Of a stretch of 5,915 nt of DNA, positions 1-5,489 are shown one piece after another. The notes beneath the pieces were generated by a model that saw nothing but the letters and a program-made list of their open reading frames with translations, searched no databases and had not been told where the DNA came from. The first letter of the stretch is position 1. Every line of letters begins with the position of its first letter. Source of the stretch: Solimonas sp964507195. Its GTDB lineage: Bacteria; Pseudomonadota; Gammaproteobacteria; Nevskiales; Nevskiaceae. Location: contig CAZDPA010000214.1 of assembly GCA_964507195.1 (NCBI GenBank), positions 1 through 5,915 on the forward strand. Direction: 5' to 3'. The position numbers were made by a program, and so were the translations under genes.

Positions 1-945
1 AAGGACTTCCGCTACGAGCAGATCCTCATCGAGGAAAATGCCTTCCACGGTGACAGCGGCTACTTCATCACCTTGCACAGCCGCCTGGTTGCTCCCTACA
101 TCCAGCACTTCGGTACGGACGAGCAGAAGGCACGCCTGATCCCGCACTTCATCAGCGGCGAGAAGATTCTCGCGATCGCGATGACGGAACCGGATGCCGG
201 CTCCGATCTCGCCGGCATGAAGGCGCGCGCCGAAGACAAGGGCGATCACTGGCTGCTCAATGGCGCCAAGACCTACATCTCCAACGGCATCAACGCCGAT
301 GTCGTCATCGTCGCGGCGAAGACCCATCCGGACAATCCGCATGGCGTGACGCTGTTCCTTGTCGAGCGCGGCATGGAAGGTTTCGAGCGCGGCAAGCTGC
401 TCAAGAAGATGGGCATGAAGTCGCAGGACACGTCGGAGCTGTTCTTCCGCGATGTGAAGGTGCCGAAGGCCAATGTGCTTGGCCAAGTGCATGGCGGATT
501 CATACACCTGATGAAGGGCCTTGCCGAAGAACGCCTGATCGGTGCCTGCGGCAACATCGCCGGCGCGCGTGCGGCGCTGGATGTGACCAGGGAATTCGTG
601 CGAAATCGAAAGGTGTTCGGCAAGCCGCTGTCGAAGATGCAGAACACCCGCTTCGTACTGGCGGCGCTGGATACCGAGATCGAGATGGCGCAGTGCTTTG
701 TCGACCGCTGCGTCGAAGTGCACAACGAGCGCAAGCTCAGTGCCGAAGATGCCGCGCGTGCCAAGCTCTACACCAGCGAAGTCGCCGGTCGCATGGTCGA
801 TGCGGGTGTGCAGTTGCACGGCGGCGCGGGTTACATGGACGAGTACGAGATCTGCCGCATGTACGAGGACGAGCGCATCCACCGCATCCTCGCCGGCACT
901 TCCGAGATCATGAAGGAAATCATCGCGCGCTCCATTCTTGACTGA
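1..945 (+). CDS. Acyl-CoA dehydrogenase, LCAD-type (5' end outside the window)
   Basis: This FAD enzyme makes the first alpha,beta-dehydrogenation of an acyl-CoA in beta-oxidation and passes electrons to ETF. The frame is open from base 1, so about 314 residues are present and roughly 65-70 N-terminal residues are missing. Visible are acyl-CoA dehydrogenase signature 1 (AMTEPDAGSDLAG, codons 60-72) and signature 2 (QLHGGAGYMDEYE onward, codons 271-283). The flavin/substrate C-terminal motif is LAGTSEIMKEIIAR. The usual MCAD/SCAD catalytic Glu just before GT(S) is Ala298 here. A Glu at codon 177 in AEERLI matches the helix-G base of LCAD and isovaleryl-CoA dehydrogenase. The segment ITLHSRLVAPYI and the GTSEIMKE tail also resemble mammalian LCAD, which accepts long and 2-methyl-branched acyl-CoAs. 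It is followed after 8 nt by the crotonase gene, so the two are very likely co-transcribed. Family assignment is secure; chain-length preference is inferred. Confidence 0.96.
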   Translation, partial: KDFRYEQILIEENAFHGDSGYFITLHSRLVAPYIQHFGTDEQKARLIPHFISGEKILAIAMTEPDAGSDLAGMKARAEDKGDHWLLNGAKTYISNGINADVVIVAAKTHPDNPHGVTLFLVERGMEGFERGKLLKKMGMKSQDTSELFFRDVKVPKANVLGQVHGGFIHLMKGLAEERLIGACGNIAGARAALDVTREFVRNRKVFGKPLSKMQNTRFVLAALDTEIEMAQCFVDRCVEVHNERKLSAEDAARAKLYTSEVAGRMVDAGVQLHGGAGYMDEYEICRMYEDERIHRILAGTSEIMKEIIARSILD

Positions 946-953
946 ACAGAACC

Positions 954-1754
954 ATGACCGACTCCACCGTGCTGTACAGCGTCGACCGCCGCGTCGCCGT
1001 CATTCGCCTCAACCGCCCCAAGGCACTCAATGCCTTCGTGCCCGAACTGCTCGATGCGCTGGCGGCCGCGCTCGACCGCGCCGCGGCCGATGATGGTGTC
1101 CGCGCCATCCTGCTGACCGGCGAAGGGCGCGCGTTTTCGTCGGGCGCCGACCTGGTTGCCAACATGACCAAGCCGCCGCTCGGCGACGACGGCAAGCTCG
1201 ATCTCGGCCTGGCGCTGGAGACAAGCTACAACCCGATCATCACCAAGATGCGTGCGCTGCCCAAGCCCATCGTTGCCGCCGTCAACGGCCTGGCAGCCGG
1301 CGCTGCGGCGAATGTTGCATTGCTGGCCGACCTGACGATCGCGGGGCGCTCGGCGTATTTCCTGCAGGCCTTCGTCAACATCGCGCTGATCCCGGATGCG
1401 GGCGGCACCTGGATCCTGCCGCGTCTGGCGGGACCGCAGCGGGCGATGGGCATGTCGCTGCTCGGCGAGCGCCTGCCGGCGGAGAAGGCGCTGCAGTGGG
1501 GCCTGATCTGGGATGTTGTCGATGACGAGCAACTGATGGACGCGGCGATGACCCTGGCGGTGCGCCTCGCCGACGGGCCGACGCTGGCGATCGCGCGCAT
1601 CAAGCAGAGCATCCATGCCGCCGCACAGAACGACCTGACGGCGCAGCTTGCCCTCGAGCGTGAACTGCAGCGCGAGGCCGGACGTGCACAGGATTTCATG
1701 GAGGGTGTCCAGGCCTTCCTGCAGAAGCGCAAGGCCAATTTCCAGGGGAAGTGA
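954..1754 (+). CDS. Enoyl-CoA hydratase/isomerase family protein, PaaG-like
   Basis: A 266-residue crotonase-fold protein of normal family length. The first oxyanion-hole segment is GEGRAFSSGADL (residues 56-67) and the second lies in NGLAAGAAAN (111-120). Aligned by eye with rat mitochondrial enoyl-CoA hydratase, the two catalytic glutamates (E144, E164) are Asn120 and Phe140. Classical hydration is therefore doubtful. The stretch IPDAGGTWILPRLAG (146-160), the following GLIWDVVDDE and the C-terminal REAGRAQDFMEGVQAFL strongly resemble PaaG, an isomerase of phenylacetate degradation that can also shift double bonds in enoyl-CoAs. Asp148 is the obvious acidic candidate. No phenylacetate genes are visible, so the local role is more likely enoyl-CoA isomerisation during degradation of unusual fatty acids. 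There is no convincing Shine-Dalgarno before ATG 954; translation is probably coupled to the upstream stop at 943-945. Family is certain; the exact reaction is open. Confidence 0.93.
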   Translation: MTDSTVLYSVDRRVAVIRLNRPKALNAFVPELLDALAAALDRAAADDGVRAILLTGEGRAFSSGADLVANMTKPPLGDDGKLDLGLALETSYNPIITKMRALPKPIVAAVNGLAAGAAANVALLADLTIAGRSAYFLQAFVNIALIPDAGGTWILPRLAGPQRAMGMSLLGERLPAEKALQWGLIWDVVDDEQLMDAAMTLAVRLADGPTLAIARIKQSIHAAAQNDLTAQLALERELQREAGRAQDFMEGVQAFLQKRKANFQGK

Positions 1755-1755
1755 G

Positions 1756-2994
1756 ATGACCGCCAATCGCAACACCTTGCTGTCGGGCGTTCGCGTCCTC
1801 GATCTCTCGCGCCTGCTGCCGGGGCCGTTCTGCACACTGTATCTGGCCCAGCTCGGGGCCGAGGTCATCAAGATCGAGGAGCCGAACGGCGGCGACTACG
1901 CGCGCGGCATGCCGGAGATGTTCTCCCAGGTGAACCGCGGCAAGAAGTCGATCACGCTCGACCTGCGCCTGGATGCCGATCGCGAGCAGTTCTTCGCGCT
2001 GGTAGAAACCGCAGATGTCGTCATCGAGTCCTTCCGTCCGGGTGTCATGGACAAGCTCGGCTGCGGTTACGACGCGCTGCGCGCGCGCAATCCGCGCATC
2101 GTGTTTGCTGCACTGACCGGCTACGGTCAGACCGGGCCGTACAGCCAGTGGGCCGGCCATGACATGAACTATCTCGCGCTTGCCGGGGTGCTGGACCAGA
2201 TCGGCATTGCCGGCAGCGCGCCGGCACAGTCGAACCTGCAGATTGCCGATCTTGCCGGCGGCGCACTGACCTGTGCGCTGGGCATCGTTGCCGCCGTGCA
2301 TGGTGCGCAGAAGTCCGGCGTCGGTACGATGGTCGATGTGTCGATGATGGACGGTGCGATGGCGATGATGCCGATTGCGCTGTCGAGCGTGCGCGAAGGC
2401 AAGGATGTACCAGCACGCGGTACCGCGATGCTGACCGGTGCGCTGCCGAACTACAGCGTTTATCGCTGTCGCGACGGCAAGTACATCGCCGTCGGCGCGC
2501 TGGAACCCAAGTTCTTCATGCGTCTGCTGTCGGCGCTCGGCGACGAACTGCCGAAGCCGCTGCGCGCCCTGATTGCACGCAAGGCGCCGAAAAAGGCCGG
2601 CGGCAGCGACAGCGGCGGCAAGACCAAGTCGGCCGACAAGGATCAGTTCGGCGAACTTGAAAAGCTGTTCGGCAACCCGCGCCGCGCCAGGCGCATCATG
2701 GCCATCGCGCGCATTGCCCTCGCCGGTGTGTTCCTGACCCGTACCCGCGATCAGTGGGCTGCGCTGCTTGCGCATCGCGACGCCTGCGTGACGCCGATCC
2801 TGACGCTCGCCGAGACGCTGGAGAACGAACACGTCCGCGCGCGCGGCATGGTCGAGGACGACAACGGCAAGCCGGCGTTCGCGCTGCCGATCCGCTTTGA
2901 CCATCACCGGTCGCCGCTGCATGCGGCACCGGCGCTGGGGGCGGATACGGAGGCGGTGTTGAAGGGTGCCGGCAAGAAGAAGGCGGCGCGCTGA
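1756..2994 (+). CDS. Alpha-methylacyl-CoA racemase (CaiB/BaiF family) with a basic insertion
   Basis: A 412-residue family III CoA-transferase-fold protein, predicted to interconvert (2R)- and (2S)-2-methylacyl-CoAs so that S-specific dehydrogenases can act. The N-terminal Rossmann-like part shows GVRVLDLSRLLPGPFCT and LGAEVIKIEEPNGGD. Racemase-type active-site residues are present with family spacing: His135 in GHDMNYLAL, Asp165 in ADLAGG and Glu250 in GALEPKF. The His-Asp distance (30) and Asp-Glu distance (85) match my recollection of M. tuberculosis MCR (H126, D156, E241). Pure CoA transferases keep the Asp but lack this His/Glu set. DACVTP (342-347) matches the AMACR C-terminal region. 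Residues about 268-320 contain a Lys/Gly/Ser-rich segment not seen in human AMACR, which makes the protein longer than usual (human about 382, MCR about 360). ATG 1756 is preceded by AGGGGA at 1744-1749; the preceding stop ends at 1754, indicating an operon. Upstream in-frame starts from 1648 would overlap the crotonase gene and are not needed. Confidence 0.9.
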   Translation: MTANRNTLLSGVRVLDLSRLLPGPFCTLYLAQLGAEVIKIEEPNGGDYARGMPEMFSQVNRGKKSITLDLRLDADREQFFALVETADVVIESFRPGVMDKLGCGYDALRARNPRIVFAALTGYGQTGPYSQWAGHDMNYLALAGVLDQIGIAGSAPAQSNLQIADLAGGALTCALGIVAAVHGAQKSGVGTMVDVSMMDGAMAMMPIALSSVREGKDVPARGTAMLTGALPNYSVYRCRDGKYIAVGALEPKFFMRLLSALGDELPKPLRALIARKAPKKAGGSDSGGKTKSADKDQFGELEKLFGNPRRARRIMAIARIALAGVFLTRTRDQWAALLAHRDACVTPILTLAETLENEHVRARGMVEDDNGKPAFALPIRFDHHRSPLHAAPALGADTEAVLKGAGKKKAAR

Positions 2995-3011
2995 GCCGGC
3001 GGTTCGTGGCG

Positions 3012-3124
3012 GCATCTCGATACACCGGCTTCGCCGGCACTCGATGCGAGCGGCGTTTTTCAGAGTCTCATCTACTCTTCCGTCCGTCTCGAGTGCCGCG
3101 CGCGTAGCACGCCGTGTATCGAGA
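3012..3124. repeat. Nested inverted-repeat element, REP/BIME-like, between convergent genes
   Basis: The outer arms TCTCGATACAC (3015-3025) and GTGTATCGAGA (3114-3124) are perfect inverted copies. The inner arms CGGCACTCGA (3035-3044) and TCGAGTGCCG (3089-3098) are also perfect inverted copies. Each half holds a small hairpin of its own: CCGGC-TTC-GCCGG at 3025-3037 and GCG-TAGCA-CGC at 3102-3112. The left half can alternatively fold through GCATC (3012-3016) with GATGC (3043-3047). Two opposed imperfect hairpins between convergent genes are the usual layout of paired REP-like extragenic elements. A T-run at 3056-3060 lies inside, so it may also help stop transcription from both sides. Copies elsewhere in the genome cannot be seen from here, so calling it a repeat family is inference. 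Confidence 0.6.
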
Positions 3125-3134
3125 GACCGCAACG

Positions 3135-3956
3135 TCACCCACAACGAATCAAGCGCACATAGCGCGGATCGATCGCCGCCACCGGATTGATCCCGAACAT
3201 CTCGACGAAGGCGCGATTCAGGTGCGCCATGTCGTGAAATCCGGCCTCCTGGGCAATGTCAGTCAGGAGTCGGCCTTCCTTCCACAGACGCACCGCATGC
3301 CATACCGCCTGCCAGCGTGCGTACTGGCTGATCGAATTGCCGGTCTGCACGCGGAACAGCTCACGCAGACGTGACGGCGACAGGTGCACCTGTGTGCCAA
3401 GCCGCTCGAGGCTGAAATCGCACAGCGGCAGATCCTGCAGCAGTCCAATGATCTTTTCGATGCGCGGATCGAGCTGGCGTGCCGGCGGCTCGCGTCCGGT
3501 CACGGCATGAACGGCGCGTCGCACCAGAGCCTGGATGCGACCACCGTCAAGGGCCCCGGTCAGCGCCTCGCGCAGTTCCGGCAACAGGGATTCAAAGCGT
3601 GCGAAGTCGAGATCAATCAAAGCGGCATCGCCGAGTGCCTGGGTGAGCCCGGCATGTTCCGGTGCTTCGACCGGCAGATAGAACACGGCGATGTCGCTGT
3701 CGACTGCGACCACGCGCCGTCGCCCGGACTTGGGGCCCAGCAGCGAAGCGCGCGTGTGCAGCGCCCCTTCGTCGGTTTCGATCGTGTAGGGTGCGGCGCA
3801 GGCGATCCGCAACGTTGCACCCAGCGGGCTTGAGGGTCGGTCCACGACCAGCGTGGGCGCGAGCATCAAAAGGCCGCTGGGCCAGGTGTAGATTGTCATG
3901 CCCTGCGGTGCCGGGTGGGCCGGCGACGGTGCGGGGGCGGTCGAATTTTCTGCCAT
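3135..3956 (-). CDS. AraC-family transcriptional regulator
   Basis: A 273-residue protein with the two-helix-turn-helix AraC/XylS DNA-binding domain at the C-terminus, about residues 180-270. The first HTH lies around FSLERLGTQVHLSPSRLRELF. The second is LLTDIAQEAGFHDMAHLNRAF, followed by the typical MFGINPVA turn. Residues about 22-110 are rich in beta-strand-like sequence and fit a cupin-type ligand-sensing domain, but no ligand motif is recognisable. The first 19 residues are Ala/Pro-rich and could be a linker or not translated at all: Met20 (ATG at 3899-3897) is a credible alternative start. Both ATGs are preceded by GCAGGG placed too close for a good Shine-Dalgarno. An in-frame TGA (3980-3978) rules out a longer form. 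The gene is divergent from the DUF962 gene at 4093 and convergent with the racemase. By AraC-family habit it may regulate the divergent gene and itself; the inducer is unknown. Confidence 0.92.
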   Translation of the reverse strand: MAENSTAPAPSPAHPAPQGMTIYTWPSGLLMLAPTLVVDRPSSPLGATLRIACAAPYTIETDEGALHTRASLLGPKSGRRRVVAVDSDIAVFYLPVEAPEHAGLTQALGDAALIDLDFARFESLLPELREALTGALDGGRIQALVRRAVHAVTGREPPARQLDPRIEKIIGLLQDLPLCDFSLERLGTQVHLSPSRLRELFRVQTGNSISQYARWQAVWHAVRLWKEGRLLTDIAQEAGFHDMAHLNRAFVEMFGINPVAAIDPRYVRLIRCG

Positions 3957-3982
3957 CCCTGCAATGTAGCATTGAGGTCAGC

Positions 3983-4036
3983 AGCGATAGATCAGTCGCT
4001 AGGTACAAGTGACCCCGTCGCTACGTGCAAGCGTCC
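3983..4036. promoter_or_regulatory. Candidate AraC-type operator with direct repeats
   Basis: Two 20-nt imperfect direct repeats, GTCGCTAGGTACAAGTGACC (3995-4014) and GTCGCTACGTGCAAGCGTCC (4017-4036), match at 16 of 20 positions. Their starts are 22 nt apart, about two helical turns. A third, inverted copy of the TCGCT core (AGCGA) is at 3983-3987. They lie in the divergent region between the AraC-family gene and the DUF962 gene. AraC/XylS regulators typically bind tandem direct half-sites about 21 bp apart. The sequence repeat is directly visible; assigning it to this regulator is inference. I could not pick -35/-10 boxes with confidence. Confidence 0.45.
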
Positions 4037-4080
4037 GGGCATCGACCACAGGCACGATGGCGTCCATGCTGGTGACCGGA

Positions 4081-4086
4081 AAGGAG
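4081..4086 (+). promoter_or_regulatory. Shine-Dalgarno AAGGAG that fixes the DUF962 start
   Basis: AAGGAG lies 6 nt before ATG 4093, an optimal arrangement. Two earlier in-frame ATGs (4057 and 4066) have no comparable site, and the peptide they would add does not resemble the family N-terminus, which begins close to LKQYLIEYGKTHRNP. Confidence 0.85.
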
Positions 4087-4092
4087 ACTCCC

Positions 4093-4587
4093 ATGCTGAC
4101 CCTCAAGCAGTACCTGATCGAATACGGCAAGACGCATCGCAACCCGACGAATCAGATCATCCATTTCATCTGCGTACCGGCGATCTTCGTCAGCACGCTT
4201 GCACTCGGCTGGTTGCTGAGCCTGAATCTGCTCGGCGTCGACGCGCCGTGGGCACGCTGGATCAATGCCGCGACCGTCGGCGGTGCGCTGATCCTGCTGT
4301 TCTTCTACTCACGCATGGGCTGGCGGGCATCGGCGCTGATGACCGCCTGGTTCGCGATCTCCGTTGCGCTGATTCTTGGCGTCGAAGCCTCGCCCGCGCC
4401 GCTGTGGCTGGTCGCTGCGGCGGTGTGGATCGCGGCGTGGCTGGTGCAACTCGTCGGCCACAACATCGAAGGTGCGAAGCCCAGTTTCATCGATGACCTC
4501 GTGTTCCTGCTGATCGGTCCGCTGTTCGTCATGGAAGAGCTGGGCCTGTCGCCGCTGCCGGAACAAGGTGGAACCCTGCACGTCTGA
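4093..4587 (+). CDS. Mpo1-like / DUF962 family membrane protein
   Basis: A 164-residue integral membrane protein with about four hydrophobic segments, near residues 25-47, 59-73, 80-98 and 104-121, and another hydrophobic stretch at 134-148. The N-terminal motif H15-x4-N20-x3-H24 (in GKTHRNPTNQIIHFICVP) and the later QLVGHNIEGAKPSF (119-132, with H123 and E126) are hallmarks of the DUF962/YGL010w family. Its yeast member Mpo1 is an Fe(II)-dependent dioxygenase that shortens 2-hydroxy fatty acids by one carbon in alpha-oxidation, using conserved histidines such as these. The bacterial members are mostly uncharacterised, so an alpha-oxidation role here is inference, although nearby acyl-CoA genes make it attractive. 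The gene is divergent from the AraC-family regulator and probably monocistronic. The 135 nt after it (4588-4722) show no convincing terminator, only a weak 9-nt direct repeat TGCSGTAGT at 4613 and 4628. Confidence 0.88.
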   Translation: MLTLKQYLIEYGKTHRNPTNQIIHFICVPAIFVSTLALGWLLSLNLLGVDAPWARWINAATVGGALILLFFYSRMGWRASALMTAWFAISVALILGVEASPAPLWLVAAAVWIAAWLVQLVGHNIEGAKPSFIDDLVFLLIGPLFVMEELGLSPLPEQGGTLHV

Positions 4588-4722
4588 GCGATTCACCCTC
4601 AATTCAGATTACTGCCGTAGTCTTCAGTGCGGTAGTGCTGTTGCCCCTTGGGCGCTGATCGGGAGTTTGGCCCGCCAGAGTCAGGGAATTCATCAACTCG
4701 ATTGATTGCAGGGAAAGGAACC

Positions 4723-5316
4723 ATGAAGAACACGACTCTAGTTTTGCTCGCCGCGACCGTTGCCGGCCTGACCTCGTACAACGCGCTGGCAGCCGATGCC
4801 GCGGTTGACGCCAAGGTGGCCGTCGAAGTCGACGGCAGCGCCGCCGCGGGCGCAGCCACGGGCGCCGTAGACGCCGGCAAGGCCGCCGGCACGCAGGCGA
4901 CGTCGAAGACCGGTGCAGCGCTTGAAGCCGGTGCCGACATGGCCGGCAAGGCCAAGGACGCCACGGTCGCGGGTGCGGTGAAGGCCAAGGATGTCACCGT
5001 GGATGCCGCGATTGCCGCCAAGGACAAGGCCGTCGATTTGGGTGGCAAGGCCAAGGACAAGACGGTTGAGCTCGGTGGCAAGGCCAAGGACGCAACGGTC
5101 AAGGCCGCGGTGGCAACCAAGAACGCCGCCGTGAAGGGCGGTACCAAGGTGGCCGACAAGACCAAGGGTGGCCTGAACGCGGTCGGCGGCCTGGTTTCTG
5201 GGACCGTCGGTGCCGTGACCGGCTCCGAGGCCGCTGTCGAGGTCAAGGCTGATGCATCGGTTGACGCCAAGGCTGGCGCCGACGCCACGGTCGATGGCGA
5301 AGCCAAGACCGAGTAA
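4723..5316 (+). CDS. Exported LEA-like 11-mer repeat protein, function unknown
   Basis: A 197-residue protein starting at ATG 4723 after a purine-rich AGGGAAAGGAA (4710-4720). Residues 1-23 form a Sec signal peptide: a Lys, a hydrophobic core LVLLAATVAGL and an ALA-A cleavage site after residue 23, so the product should be periplasmic or secreted. The mature part is nearly all Ala, Gly, Val, Lys, Asp, Thr and Glu; I find no Phe, Trp, Tyr, His, Arg, Pro or Cys in it. Residues 74-150 are seven consecutive 11-residue units of the type GGKAKDxTVxx. This resembles group 3 LEA proteins and apolipoprotein-like amphipathic helices. The ends (24-40 and 168-197) are acidic and resemble one another (VDAK, AVEV). 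Such proteins can be disordered and fold on drying or on membranes; protection from desiccation or osmotic stress is a guess. A strong terminator follows at 5342, so it is probably transcribed alone. Confidence 0.85.
   Translation: MKNTTLVLLAATVAGLTSYNALAADAAVDAKVAVEVDGSAAAGAATGAVDAGKAAGTQATSKTGAALEAGADMAGKAKDATVAGAVKAKDVTVDAAIAAKDKAVDLGGKAKDKTVELGGKAKDATVKAAVATKNAAVKGGTKVADKTKGGLNAVGGLVSGTVGAVTGSEAAVEVKADASVDAKAGADATVDGEAKTE
4942..5172 (+). repeat. 33-bp coding tandem repeats (seven units)
   Basis: These encode the seven 11-residue units of the LEA-like protein. The best-conserved core, GGCAAGGCCAAGGAC, recurs at 4945, 5044 and 5077, offsets of exactly 99 and 33 nt. Position 6 of the unit is Asp in six units (Asn in one), position 5 is Lys in six and position 9 is Val in six. 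The pattern indicates growth by in-frame duplication followed by drift, and units could vary in number between strains. Confidence 0.8.
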
Positions 5317-5341
5317 AGCCTCGACAGCTTGTTTCAACCAG

Positions 5342-5369
5342 CCCCGTGCGGATTCGCGCGGGGTTTTTT
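5342..5369 (+). terminator. Rho-independent terminator of the LEA-like gene
   Basis: A 9-bp stem CCCCGTGCG (5342-5350) / CGCGCGGGG (5355-5363), with one G-T wobble and a GATT loop, is followed directly by six T (5364-5369). It begins 25 nt after the stop codon of the LEA-like gene and separates it from the DGPF gene. Confidence 0.93.
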
Positions 5370-5395
5370 GTTGCCCCAATGATTTCTGCCCCGCC

Positions 5396-5425
5396 TGTCG
5401 AAATTCGAGCCGGCCGTTCGACGAC
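5396..5425 (+). promoter_or_regulatory. Candidate ECF42-type promoter upstream of the DGPF gene
   Basis: TGTCGAA (5396-5402) is followed by TTCGACGAC (5417-5425), leaving 17 nt between TGTCGA and CGAC. From memory, the motif reported for ECF42 sigma factors has TGTCGA at -35 and a CGA/TC-type -10, and those factors neighbour DGPF-domain genes as here. Transcription would start roughly 55-60 nt before ATG 5490. The second block sits in the loop and left arm of an inverted repeat, GGCCGTT (5412-5418) / AACGGCC (5431-5437). Because GTCGAA and TTCGAC are themselves inverted copies, a dimeric repressor site is an alternative reading. Confidence 0.5.
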
Positions 5426-5489
5426 TTGCAAACGGCCAGTGATGCTGGCGTGATCCGGCAGACGAACGAATCTCAAGCAGAGGTGAGCC

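Noticed and set aside
1648..1755. Earlier start for the racemase, adding 36 residues
   Set aside because: It would overlap the crotonase gene by about 100 nt, while ATG 1756 has AGGGGA at good spacing and begins just before the conserved GVRVLDLSR.
831..1871. Open frame of 346 codons on the minus strand, antisense to the crotonase
   Set aside because: No domain or family motif, and the sense strand encodes a convincing PaaG-like protein over the same bases.
3051..3060. Rho-independent terminator for the acyl-CoA operon at the T-run
   Set aside because: The T-run does not directly follow a stem; the nearest hairpin ends several bases earlier. At most the whole palindromic element may attenuate transcription.
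1696..3144. Long open frame of 482 codons on the minus strand, antisense to the racemase
   Set aside because: Its translation is Arg/Gly/Ala-rich with no recognisable domain, and it is opposite a gene with clear catalytic motifs. It is a by-product of GC-rich codon usage.
4009..4092. Earlier starts for the DUF962 protein
   Set aside because: AAGGAG at 4081-4086 fits ATG 4093, the extra residues are not family-like, and the earliest start would run through the direct repeats.
4613..4636. 9-nt direct repeat TGCSGTAGT upstream of the LEA-like gene as a regulator site
   Set aside because: Short, one mismatch, 15-nt period that does not fit helical phasing well; likely chance.
4942..5172. CRISPR-like array
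   Set aside because: The 33-nt periodicity is continuous in-frame coding repeat without unique spacers.
4599..5379. Minus-strand open frames across the LEA-like gene
   Set aside because: Their low-complexity Ala/Ser/Thr or Leu/Gly composition merely mirrors the repeats of the sense gene, which has a signal peptide, a ribosome site and a terminator.
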